Below are positions 42,913-50,987 of a stretch of DNA of 64,000 nucleotides, piece after piece. Position 1 is the first letter of the stretch, and every line of letters begins with the position of its first letter. The DNA is from Verrucomicrobiales bacterium (lineage in GTDB: Bacteria; Verrucomicrobiota; Verrucomicrobiia; Verrucomicrobiales; DEV007): contig JARGNI010000025.1 in assembly GCA_029213195.1 (NCBI GenBank), forward strand, positions 21,132-85,131, given 5' to 3'. The notes below the pieces were generated by a model. The model did no database searches. It was not told the origin of the DNA and saw only the letters and a list, made by a program, of their open reading frames with translations. A program made the translations under genes and the position numbers.

Positions 42913-43796
42913 GTGAAGAATACCGCTATCGCGTTCGGCATCGCACGGCCTACGATTACACCGGCCGGATCGACCTCTGTCACAGCGTCGCTCATTTACG
43001 TCCGAGAGAGGAAGGGGATCAGGAAGTTCTGTCTCATCGAGTCGATGTTTCTCCCGAGCCCCACTTTCAGGTCGATCGCGAAGACTACTACGACAATGGA
43101 ACGCTCTACTTCGAGATCCAGGGGTCCCACGAGCATCTTGAGGTCGTCTCTTCGCTGACCCTGGTGAAGACGGTCAAGGAGATCGTCGATCCTCGCAGCG
43201 GGGTGGCATGGGATGACCTGGCCCAGCGGGCTAAACCATCAGACGCAGAGGAATCGGGATTGTATCTCGCCAACTTTCTGCTCCCTTCGCGAGCCTGCCC
43301 TCGCGAGCCTGCGATTGATGCTTTTCTGCAGCCGTCTCTTGCCCCTGGGAAAGACAGCATGGAACTCGTTGAGGAGTTGATGTCCCGGGTCTACACCGAG
43401 TTCGAGTATGATCCCGGCGCCACGGATACCTCCACACCCATCCAGGAGGTGCTCGAGAAGAAGCGAGGGGTCTGCCAGGATTTTGCCCACGTCATGATCG
43501 TCGCGCTGCGCCGAATCGGAATCCCGGTCCGCTATGTGAGCGGCTACCTTGAAACCCTACCACCTCCCGGGCAGGAAAAACTGCAGGGCGCGGACGCCAC
43601 GCATGCCTGGGTCGAAGCCTACTCCAAGGCAAATGGTTGGGTCGGATTCGATCCAACCAACGATCGAATCCCGGCTCATCAACATATCAAGATTGCACAT
43701 GGCAGGGACTACTTCGACGTTCAGCCACTGCGAGGTATGTTCATAGGGAACAGCTCCCAGAAGCTTGTTGTCGAGGTTGATGTCGAGAGAATCTGA
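42909..43796 (+). CDS. Transglutaminase-like cysteine peptidase (set B)
   Basis: 295 residues. The bacterial transglutaminase N-terminal region (1-85, 'YRVRHRTAYDYTGRI') is followed by the core with Cys189 ('GVCQDFAHVMI'), His232 ('ATHAWVEAY') and Asp248 ('VGFDPTND'). No signal peptide is visible. Homologues accompany the permuted ATP-grasp/alpha-E proteins in many phyla and are predicted to hydrolyse or transfer peptide-like amide bonds. It is the last gene of the eight-gene plus-strand run and is convergent with the sulfatase 90 bp away. Confidence 0.93.
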   Translation: MSEEYRYRVRHRTAYDYTGRIDLCHSVAHLRPREEGDQEVLSHRVDVSPEPHFQVDREDYYDNGTLYFEIQGSHEHLEVVSSLTLVKTVKEIVDPRSGVAWDDLAQRAKPSDAEESGLYLANFLLPSRACPREPAIDAFLQPSLAPGKDSMELVEELMSRVYTEFEYDPGATDTSTPIQEVLEKKRGVCQDFAHVMIVALRRIGIPVRYVSGYLETLPPPGQEKLQGADATHAWVEAYSKANGWVGFDPTNDRIPAHQHIKIAHGRDYFDVQPLRGMFIGNSSQKLVVEVDVERI

Positions 43797-43886
43797 AACT
43801 GGGATCGTCCCGAACAACAACAGCGGGGTCGCTCGCCGGTGTCGACGGTTGAGTCGGAGCTGGGCTCATTCCCTGATGGCTAGGGA

Positions 43887-45407
43887 TCAAGCGGCCTTCT
43901 TCGTGTTTTCCTTTTTCTTCGCTTCACGTTTCTTCGACCGATTCTTTTGTCGACGATCCGCTGCTTCCTGCATGATTTTCTCCATGTAAGTGGCACGGGC
44001 ATCCGCATCCTCACGCAACTCGAAAACCTCGAGGAGGGGATCGCCACTTTCTCTCATGAAGCGAGCGAGGCGTTCGCGATGGTCATCGAGCGCTTCCGCG
44101 TGCTCTGGAGAATCAATCAGGTTCGTCAGGCAGTCGGGATCCGCTTGGATGTCATACAATTCCTCGGGAACTCGATAGAGCATGAGGTCGACTCGAGCCT
44201 GGATTGCTGGATCCTCTTTGCCCATCGCCAGCATCCGCTTCCAGGTTGCCGTGCCATGGGTAGCGGTGCGAAACTCGTTCTTCCCGTCCGACCAGGGATT
44301 GAAAAGATAGAGATACTGCTTTGTCTCGACCCCGCGAATCGGTTGTCTCGTTCCTGCCGAGTTCTCGTTGTAGACCTTGAAGATCGCATCGCGGCCTTTT
44401 TGAGCCTGTCCCTTGAGCAGCGGAGCAAATGATCGCCCATCGAGGGCATCGGGCTGGGGGGCGCCGACGATGTCACACAGGGTGGGAATGAAATCGACAG
44501 CCGAAACCATGTGGTCGCCATCCCGTTTGCCCGCCTCCGTCACACCGGGCCATTTCACGATCAGGGGAGTCACGCTGCTGTGGTGATACAGTTGGGTCTT
44601 GGCAAAAGGCAGGGGCATTCCGTGATCGGAGAGAAAGAAGATCACGGTATCTTCACGGTGCCCGCTTTCCTCGAGCGCCTTCAAAATTTCGCCGACGCAG
44701 TCATCCGCCCGACGAACCGATGTGTAGTAGAGCGCGAGCTCCTTGCGAATCGCAGGGTCGTCCGGAAGGAAACCCGGGAGCGGGACCTCATCCGCAGTAA
44801 ACACTTTCGAAGCGGGATGGGGATCGTTGGGTTTCCAGAAAGGCTTGTGAGGATCCGAGATATTGATGTTGAGGCAGAAGGGCTTTCCCGCTTCCTTCGC
44901 CATCTGGATCCCTCGGAGGGTCGATCGGAAATACGAAGGCGCGTCCTTGATGTGTTCTTTTCCACCGCCCGGCTTGAGGGTGAGGTCGGCGTCCCAGTGA
45001 TAGGGCTGGTAGGGCGTCGAATGAGAGACCTTGCCTCGGATGCCGACCCAGTAGCCGGCGCCTTGCATGATATCACAGAGGACGGGGAACGGGATGGGCT
45101 TGACCTGGTAGAATCCCTCAACCCCTGTGTTGTGCGGATAGCGACCGGACCATATGACGTTTCGGGAGGGAAAGCAGTTGCCTACCTGGACGTGTGCCAA
45201 GTCGAAGCACAGTGACTCGGAGGCGAGTTGATCGATATGGGGCGACGTCTCGGCAATCTGAGCGCCAAAGGATCCCAGCGAGTCCCGGCTCATGTCATCG
45301 ACAGTGATGAGCAGTAGATTGGGGGCTGCCAATCCCGAAAAGGTTCCGAATACGATGGGAAGGAGATGGATCAGTAAGCTAAAGAAAGAGCCACGGCGTG
45401 AGAGCAT
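43887..45407 (-). CDS. Secreted sulfatase
   Basis: 506 residues with an N-terminal signal peptide ('LIHLLPIVFGTFSGLAA') and the sulfatase fold. The N-terminal metal-binding 'LLITVDDMSRDSLG' and the formylglycine motif C-F-P-S-R ('GNCFPSRNVIWSGR') are present; the residues after PSR (W-S-G instead of L/M-T-G) are slightly unusual. 'FFLSDHGMPLPFAKTQLYHHS' supplies further active-site residues. The C-terminus is a Lys-rich tail of about 25 residues. It should desulfate a polysaccharide or similar ester, consistent with a degrader of sulfated algal or animal glycans. No formylglycine-generating enzyme gene is adjacent. The start of the signal peptide fixes the ATG at 45407. Confidence 0.93.
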   Translation of the reverse strand: MLSRRGSFFSLLIHLLPIVFGTFSGLAAPNLLLITVDDMSRDSLGSFGAQIAETSPHIDQLASESLCFDLAHVQVGNCFPSRNVIWSGRYPHNTGVEGFYQVKPIPFPVLCDIMQGAGYWVGIRGKVSHSTPYQPYHWDADLTLKPGGGKEHIKDAPSYFRSTLRGIQMAKEAGKPFCLNINISDPHKPFWKPNDPHPASKVFTADEVPLPGFLPDDPAIRKELALYYTSVRRADDCVGEILKALEESGHREDTVIFFLSDHGMPLPFAKTQLYHHSSVTPLIVKWPGVTEAGKRDGDHMVSAVDFIPTLCDIVGAPQPDALDGRSFAPLLKGQAQKGRDAIFKVYNENSAGTRQPIRGVETKQYLYLFNPWSDGKNEFRTATHGTATWKRMLAMGKEDPAIQARVDLMLYRVPEELYDIQADPDCLTNLIDSPEHAEALDDHRERLARFMRESGDPLLEVFELREDADARATYMEKIMQEAADRRQKNRSKKREAKKKENTKKAA

Positions 45408-45473
45408 GGCGAGAGAATGGGCGTAAACGTGAGGGAGTTCAATTCTGAAACCAACCGTTTCGCAAAGGCGCGC

Positions 45474-45540
45474 ATTAAAATTAATAAAAATTTAAAATAT
45501 TAAATTTAGATTGTTTACTATTTAATTTTAATTTATAATT
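45474..45540 (+). promoter_or_regulatory. Extremely AT-rich 67-bp leader upstream of the RlpA-like gene
   Basis: Only three G or C bases occur in these 67 positions, in a clearly GC-rich neighbourhood. It ends 5 bp before the ATG of the RlpA-like gene and lies in the divergent region with the sulfatase gene. It is likely the promoter/UP-element region or a binding site for an AT-binding nucleoid protein. Several possible -10 boxes exist, so none is assigned. Confidence 0.6.
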
Positions 45541-45545
45541 CAGGT

Positions 45546-46592
45546 ATGAGATCTATCTCACGGGCCATCTTCTTCGTTCTTTGCCTCTCGCCCTTGTTGT
45601 TTCCTTCGGAAATGCACGCCCAAAGGGGAGTTGTCGAAGTTTATGTCGATCAACATCGCGGGAATCCCACGGCGAGTGGTGAGCGCTATGAACCAGCGGC
45701 GTTGACGGCCGCCTACGCGCTTCTCCCGATGGGAACGTTCTTGCGAGTCACCAATACGGCCAACGGGAGGGCCGTCGACGTAAGGGTGAATGATCGGAAG
45801 GCGCAGGATGGACGTCTCGTCTACATTTCTGGTGCTGCGGGACGGCAGCTCGGGGTGGCTCCCGGTCAATCGATTCAGGGTGCCGTAGAGGTCCTGACTC
45901 CCAATCCCAATACCACCGGAGTGATTCCCCCTCCATCCCCACAGGCGGTTCGGGCTCAGGTGGAACAGAGTGTTCAAGCGCAACAGCAGGCAGTAGTCCA
46001 GCAAGGGCAGCGCGCCCGCACGGGGTGGTTTCAAAAGAAAAAGTCGATCGAGAACTCGGCTCCTTTTTCGCAGGGGGGGGGCGCTTCCGCTCCGGTGATG
46101 GCACAAGGGAACTCCGGTGGTCAGGGGTTCTTCGGTCGTCTCTTTGGGAATCGGAATGCAAGCGCACCGATGACCAATACCGGTGGATCAATGTCTTATC
46201 AGTATCCAGAGCCAGTCTACGCACCGGATGGTCAGGTTCTGCCGATGAGCGCTCCTTATCCTGCGGGTGCTCCTGCTCCCACATATTCTCCGCAGAGGGC
46301 CCCTCAGCCCGCCGAAGCTCCTCCCGGGGTTTCCAGCTCGTCTCTCCCGGTAGGCCCCGCCGCGCCATATCGCGTCCAGTTCGGTGCCTTCAAGAAAGCG
46401 AAGCATGCAGAGGAACTGAACACGACCCTGCTCCAGGGCGGCGTCTCGACGATGGTGGTGCAGTCCACAGCGAACCAATTGTTTCTTGTGGTGACACAGA
46501 ACGGATTCCCGACAGCCAGCGAAGCACAGCGCTGGGTCGATTTCGAAGGCAGGCGCCGTGGTTGGACTGAGCGCCCCGTCGTGATTCGATAG
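45546..46592 (+). CDS. RlpA-like double-psi beta-barrel protein with SPOR domain
   Basis: 348 residues. The signal peptide ends 'EMHAQ'. An RlpA-type barrel (28-115) carries 'TASGERYEPAALTAAYALLPMGT' and 'RVNDRKAQDGRL' regions; Glu46 and Asp83 are kept, but the position of the conserved His ('TAAH') is Tyr57. A low-complexity Pro/Gln/Ser linker (120-270) follows. The C-terminal SPOR domain (about 276-348, 'PYRVQFGAFKKAKHAEELN') binds denuded septal glycan. RlpA proteins are septal lytic transglycosylases or structural proteins; the missing His suggests a non-enzymatic role here. A run of nine G lies within the coding region at 46073-46081. Confidence 0.85.
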   Translation: MRSISRAIFFVLCLSPLLFPSEMHAQRGVVEVYVDQHRGNPTASGERYEPAALTAAYALLPMGTFLRVTNTANGRAVDVRVNDRKAQDGRLVYISGAAGRQLGVAPGQSIQGAVEVLTPNPNTTGVIPPPSPQAVRAQVEQSVQAQQQAVVQQGQRARTGWFQKKKSIENSAPFSQGGGASAPVMAQGNSGGQGFFGRLFGNRNASAPMTNTGGSMSYQYPEPVYAPDGQVLPMSAPYPAGAPAPTYSPQRAPQPAEAPPGVSSSSLPVGPAAPYRVQFGAFKKAKHAEELNTTLLQGGVSTMVVQSTANQLFLVVTQNGFPTASEAQRWVDFEGRRRGWTERPVVIR

Positions 46593-46598
46593 TGGAGC

Positions 46599-48497
46599 TC
46601 ACTCTTCCTGTTTCAACCGGATCAGGGTTTCGCAGTGCCCGACTCGAGAGTGCCCTGAGCTTCTCTGGATATCAGCCGTTAACACGCTCATTGGCTCCCG
46701 CAGGTCCGGCAGGCGGATCTTGAAATCCAGTCGCGAGCTGCCTCGAGCTGCGATCTCGACGGTTCGGGTCGCCAGCTTGGTACTTCCGTCCCGAATCGAG
46801 ACCGTAAATTCCTGGCTCTCCGTTGCGTGATTTTCGAGGAGTAGCGAGGTCTGGACCTCGCCCTGCTCCGAGATTTCCTGAGTGTAAGGGTGGAAGCGGG
46901 CCCATTGCTCATCGATGGCAAAATTCGGATCTTCCACCTCGCAGAATTCCGAGATGAGCCGGATCCTTTCCCGGTAGGCCGACTCGATCGATTTCCATCT
47001 CGCCTCGTTGTATCGGAAGAGATAGGGGATGTGTTGATTGACGAGCCAGGTTTCGGGCGGGAGTTGCTGCACGATCTTGAAGCACGAGAGGTAACCGGTG
47101 TCTTCCCGGTGCAGGTTGCGATTCATCATGCAGTAGTCATCGATTCCCGTTGGAGAAAAGGAATCGCCGATGAAGAAGACCGGATCATGATCTCGCCTCT
47201 CGACGAGAAGGGCGCCGTGCCGATACATCTGACCGGGAAAGAATCGGAAGGTGAAAGTGAATTCCTTCCAATGAAGCTTTTCCTGATCGGGCATGACGAT
47301 GACGTCTTCGACCTGGTGAGGAGAAACTCCGGGCAGGAACCATTCGCTTGGGGAGGACAGGACATCTGCGACTTCGGGGAGGGCGTAGACCGGGCACTGA
47401 AAAGCTTCGGCTGCTGCGGCGATGGCCGCGGTGTGATCGTTGTGGGTATGGGTGGCGAAGATGCCCTCGATACCGGCGATAGCTCCCTGCTCGACGAGAG
47501 TCTCGAGTGTCTTCAGCGAGGTCTGGCCGCCGACATCGAGGACGAAGGCTTCGTTGGATTCCGACAAGAGCAGCTTGGTTGTCCCGATGTGCTTGCACCA
47601 GGTGGGCAAATCGATGTGTTGCGAGTTCTTTGGTGCGACGAGGCCATGATCCTTGCCGAGGACAAGCTCGGCACAGGTATTCATTCTTTCGGGTCCAAAA
47701 TACCAGTGCAAAGCGTTGGTTGATAGGTAGTTGCGGTAAATTTCCCGTGCCCTTTGAATGGCGATTCGGATATCCTTCTCAGGATCGTGAGAGATGATGC
47801 CCCGCGATGGGATAAGGATATCGGGTTTTGCTTTGGCGATCCGTTCCAGGCTGGAAATCCAGCGAGAGATTCGCCCGAGATAGCCGTGATAGGCTCCGAT
47901 TTTTCCTGGACGAATTTCATCCTGAAAGGAGTAGAGGTCCTGGACTTTTCCTCCTGCGAGAACGATGTCTCCAACAAAGCAAACTCTCTGACCCTGCAAT
48001 TCGATCAGGTAGCAGATCCCATCTCGCGTGTAGCCGGGGGTGTCGATTGGCTCAATCTCGATCCCTTTCCAGTCAAACAATTGAGGTCGCTGGTTTTCGT
48101 TGGCTACCGGCAGAAGTTGATCGACGGCGAAGTTCTCGAGTGGCCATTGTCGAACCTGCTGGCCATAGTAGTCGAAGCGATCTTCCCACCAGGTTGACCA
48201 GAGCGTTTCGGCATTCAGGAATCTTTCCGAGCGGGAGGAAGCGAGGACTTCGGCAGGATCGGAAGCCTTCGCGGCCTCGATGATGTCGCGGCGGGCGTGG
48301 GTAAGCAGGAGCAGGTCGGGAGCGGCTTCGATCGAGGCATTGATGGCGAGCCGAGCGCCTCTGGAGGTGATCTCGATTCGGTTGAGGATCCCGTATTCGA
48401 TTCGCAGTCCCTCTGGAAGATCAGGTTCCGCAGAGGTGGGAAGGGGAAGGCTGAAGAGCAGGGTGCCGATGAGTAGGGCGTGAATTGCGAGTTTCAT
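46599..48497 (-). CDS. Secreted tandem metallo-beta-lactamase-fold protein
   Basis: 632 residues with a signal peptide ('LLIGTLLFSLPLPTSAE'). Two MBL-fold halves are visible. The second (about 270-500) has the metal motif THTHNDHTAA near residue 347, 'FFIGDSFSPTG' and 'LVNQHIPYLF'. The first (about 30-250) has a degenerate motif 'LLTHARRDIIEA' but keeps 'RVCFVGDIVLAGG'. The remaining C-terminal part (about 540-632) is a beta-rich domain ('SRLDFKIRLPDLREP'). Likely a hydrolase of unknown substrate. The start overlaps the stop of the upstream 198-residue secreted protein gene (ATGA). Confidence 0.82.
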   Translation of the reverse strand: MKLAIHALLIGTLLFSLPLPTSAEPDLPEGLRIEYGILNRIEITSRGARLAINASIEAAPDLLLLTHARRDIIEAAKASDPAEVLASSRSERFLNAETLWSTWWEDRFDYYGQQVRQWPLENFAVDQLLPVANENQRPQLFDWKGIEIEPIDTPGYTRDGICYLIELQGQRVCFVGDIVLAGGKVQDLYSFQDEIRPGKIGAYHGYLGRISRWISSLERIAKAKPDILIPSRGIISHDPEKDIRIAIQRAREIYRNYLSTNALHWYFGPERMNTCAELVLGKDHGLVAPKNSQHIDLPTWCKHIGTTKLLLSESNEAFVLDVGGQTSLKTLETLVEQGAIAGIEGIFATHTHNDHTAAIAAAAEAFQCPVYALPEVADVLSSPSEWFLPGVSPHQVEDVIVMPDQEKLHWKEFTFTFRFFPGQMYRHGALLVERRDHDPVFFIGDSFSPTGIDDYCMMNRNLHREDTGYLSCFKIVQQLPPETWLVNQHIPYLFRYNEARWKSIESAYRERIRLISEFCEVEDPNFAIDEQWARFHPYTQEISEQGEVQTSLLLENHATESQEFTVSIRDGSTKLATRTVEIAARGSSRLDFKIRLPDLREPMSVLTADIQRSSGHSRVGHCETLIRLKQEE

Positions 48498-49090
48498 GGA
48501 GTCGTGACGGGTAGGGGCAGGATGACTCGCTCGCCTGCTGCCCGGTCAAGAACCTGGGGGAACTGGCCGGGACGAGTCAGGATGACCATGAGTCGTTTTT
48601 GATCGGACTGGTAGACCCATTCCAGCTTTTCGAGGCGAGGAGGGATCTCTGCGATGACGAGGACGCATCCGGGACGGGCAGGCTCGTTCTCGTCGTTGAT
48701 TTCTGCACCGAGCAACGATGCCGCGAGTGACTTTGCAAAGAGTGGATCGGAAAAGAGAAAGCTGGAATGGAGAAAGTCACCGGCCTCTCGACGAACTCGG
48801 TCCTGATCGCGCGGGTCGAGTTTCGACCACCAGGCGAGGTCGGACCGATTCGAGTCAATCCCGAACTCCGAGGCGAAGTCGGCGAGATGAATCGAGATGG
48901 CCAGGGTTCGCCTTCCCGCCGAGTCCTGGGAAACTTCCAGGTATTGGTAGAGGCTGTCATGCCCCTGGAGGGATTCCGGCGAGAAACTGGGGAGCACGAG
49001 AGCGAAAGCGAGAGAAACGGGGGCGAGACGAATCGCCAGCTGTGAGACTCGACCCTGTTGCGTCCTCGATCTAATCCTGTTGCTTTTCAT
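48494..49090 (-). CDS. Secreted hypothetical protein
   Basis: 198 residues. An Arg-rich start is followed by a hydrophobic segment ('LAPVSLAFALVLPSF') that looks like a signal peptide. The mature part has 'HDSLYQYLEVSQDSAGRRTLAISIHLADFASEFGID', typical of an exported beta protein, but no family was recognised. Translation is coupled to the tandem MBL protein by a 4-bp overlap, so they probably act together in the periplasm. Confidence 0.7.
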   Translation of the reverse strand: MKSNRIRSRTQQGRVSQLAIRLAPVSLAFALVLPSFSPESLQGHDSLYQYLEVSQDSAGRRTLAISIHLADFASEFGIDSNRSDLAWWSKLDPRDQDRVRREAGDFLHSSFLFSDPLFAKSLAASLLGAEINDENEPARPGCVLVIAEIPPRLEKLEWVYQSDQKRLMVILTRPGQFPQVLDRAAGERVILPLPVTTP

Positions 49091-49116
49091 GCCGCCGGTT
49101 CACGCTTCGACTTGGA

Positions 49117-50097
49117 TCATTCTCCACCTGCTGAAGCCTTTTTCATGACTTCTTCGATGGAGACCGGGGTGCCTCCCCGGCGCTTGCTTTCGTCAGCGGC
49201 TTCCATGAAGGCATAGATTTCCAGGGTGCTTTCGGGCGAGACCGGGGGCTTGCCTGTCCGGAAGAACTGGATGATTTCCTGGAGCATTTCGGTGTAGTCG
49301 CCCCCCTCCTTCTGTTCGACGATCTGCTTGGTGCCAAACTTGATGACCTTGAACCCAGTCTTCTGATTGCGCTGCCCGTAGAGCACCCCGACTTTGCCAT
49401 CCTCCCAAGTGCCGGTTACGACGTCGGTATCTTTCGTGTGGACTCGAGTGACCGTCTTGCATCCGTCTCCGAGTACGGTGAAGAGGGCTTCGGTAGGGTG
49501 GATGCCATACCAGAAGAGATCGGGGTGCGTCTTTTCGATCGTGGCAGGTCCATAAGAAATGGCTCCCTTGACCTCTCCGGCATCCGCCTCGGCGACGGCG
49601 ACGACTCCGGGACGAAAGCGAAGGGAGGAAGCACTCCAGCAGGGGGTTCCGGTTTCTTCAGAGAGTCGATAGATCTCAATGGCGTCCCGCAGCGATCCGG
49701 CGACGGGTTTGTCGATGAAGACCGGGAGTCCCGCAGCGAGGACTGGCTTGACCTGATCCAGATGAGGACGGCCATCGACACTCTCGAGGAGGATGGCATC
49801 GACGTTCTCGCAAAGTTCTTCGATGGTATCATAGATTTGCACCCCGAAATCATCGACGAGAGTTTCGGTGAACCCTTCGATTCGATCCACGCTGGAGGGA
49901 ATGTCGGGGCTTCCTCCCTGGAAGGCGGCAACGACTTTCCCTCCCGGAACATGCTTGGGGTGGGTCTTGTCGTTGTATTGCTTGGTGAAGGCGATGACGT
50001 GGGAGGTGTCGAGGCCGATGATGCCTATTCGAATCTCCTCGCTTCGGGAGATCACTGGCGCGAGGAGGAGCAGGAGGGTGAGGATAAAGCGGTTCAT
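49117..50097 (-). CDS. Secreted Gfo/Idh/MocA family oxidoreductase
   Basis: 326 residues. A signal peptide ('FILTLLLLLAPVISRSEE') precedes a Rossmann N-terminus ('IRIGIIGLDTSHVIAFTKQY') and the family middle 'KPVAGSLRDAIEIYRL' (the conserved K-P of the NAD-binding domain). The C-terminal beta-sheet domain follows to about residue 320. Gfo/Idh/MocA enzymes dehydrogenate or cleave sugar derivatives. Export of such proteins is common in Verrucomicrobiota and Planctomycetota. The ATG at 50097 gives the signal peptide; the frame is open to 50184 but the added residues are not conserved. Confidence 0.85.
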   Translation of the reverse strand: MNRFILTLLLLLAPVISRSEEIRIGIIGLDTSHVIAFTKQYNDKTHPKHVPGGKVVAAFQGGSPDIPSSVDRIEGFTETLVDDFGVQIYDTIEELCENVDAILLESVDGRPHLDQVKPVLAAGLPVFIDKPVAGSLRDAIEIYRLSEETGTPCWSASSLRFRPGVVAVAEADAGEVKGAISYGPATIEKTHPDLFWYGIHPTEALFTVLGDGCKTVTRVHTKDTDVVTGTWEDGKVGVLYGQRNQKTGFKVIKFGTKQIVEQKEGGDYTEMLQEIIQFFRTGKPPVSPESTLEIYAFMEAADESKRRGGTPVSIEEVMKKASAGGE

Positions 50098-50250
50098 AGG
50101 ATTCCAGTCTAGAGAGAGATTGGAGGCCAAGGCAATCATCGATACCTTCCCAGGGGTCCGATTTCGCGCCAAGCCGAGAGCCATTTGTCCGCAAAAATTA
50201 GATGCCGCTTTTCAGCGGGCGGTTAGACTTTCAGAACGTAAACTCTGGTT

Positions 50251-50955
50251 ATGGAAGGTCTTGCACTCGGAGGGGGAAACCTCATTTACATCATTCTTAC
50301 GATCGGCACGATGATTGTCAGCCGGTGGGTCGGGTCGATGCTGCAAAAGCGATTCGCGGAGTATTCGCAGCGCCCCATTGCTCAGTCGGGGGCCGAGATC
50401 GCCGCGCAAATGCTGAGGGACGAAGGAATCGATGATGTCGAAATCATCTCGACTCCCGGCCAGCTGACCGATCATTACAATCCACTCAAGAAAACGGTGA
50501 ATCTCAGTGATGTCGTCTACCAGCAGCGAAACGTTGCAGCAGCTGCCGTGGCCGCTCACGAATGCGGGCACGCGGTCCAGCATGCCAGGGCCTACGGGGC
50601 ACTCAAGATGCGATCGACGCTGGTGCCGGTGGTCAGTTTTGCAAGTAAGTTCATGAATATCGTCCTGATGGCGGGATTGGTCATGGCGGCCTACGGGAAT
50701 ACCACCGTGTTGCTCATCGGGGTGATTCTCTTCGCCACGACGACCCTGTTTTCCGTGATCACTTTGCCAGTAGAGTTCGACGCCAGTCGGCGTGCTCTCG
50801 CCTGGCTCGATGGAAGTCACGCGCTGGGGAATGTCGATCACGAGAAGGCGAAGAATGCCCTGTTCTGGGCTGCCATGACCTACACGGTCGCTGCGATCGC
50901 CTCGATCGGGCAACTGATGTATTTCATCATGCGTCTGCTCGCGGCTCGACGGTAG
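50251..50955 (+). CDS. YugP-like zinc metallopeptidase (membrane)
   Basis: 234 residues. Short N-terminal membrane segment, then a zinc-site helix with H-E-C-G-H ('AVAAHECGHAVQHA'), then three or four membrane segments ('FMNIVLMAGLVMAAYG', 'TVLLIGVILFATTTLF', 'YTVAAIASIGQLMYFIM'). The family (YugP, DUF/PF04298 type) is a membrane metallopeptidase of unknown substrate. The mapping of the membrane segments is by eye. It is convergent with the histidine kinase gene (32 bp gap). Confidence 0.92.
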   Translation: MEGLALGGGNLIYIILTIGTMIVSRWVGSMLQKRFAEYSQRPIAQSGAEIAAQMLRDEGIDDVEIISTPGQLTDHYNPLKKTVNLSDVVYQQRNVAAAAVAAHECGHAVQHARAYGALKMRSTLVPVVSFASKFMNIVLMAGLVMAAYGNTTVLLIGVILFATTTLFSVITLPVEFDASRRALAWLDGSHALGNVDHEKAKNALFWAAMTYTVAAIASIGQLMYFIMRLLAARR

Positions 50956-50987
50956 CGAGCATTGCGAATGCCTGCTGAGAGGCAGGG

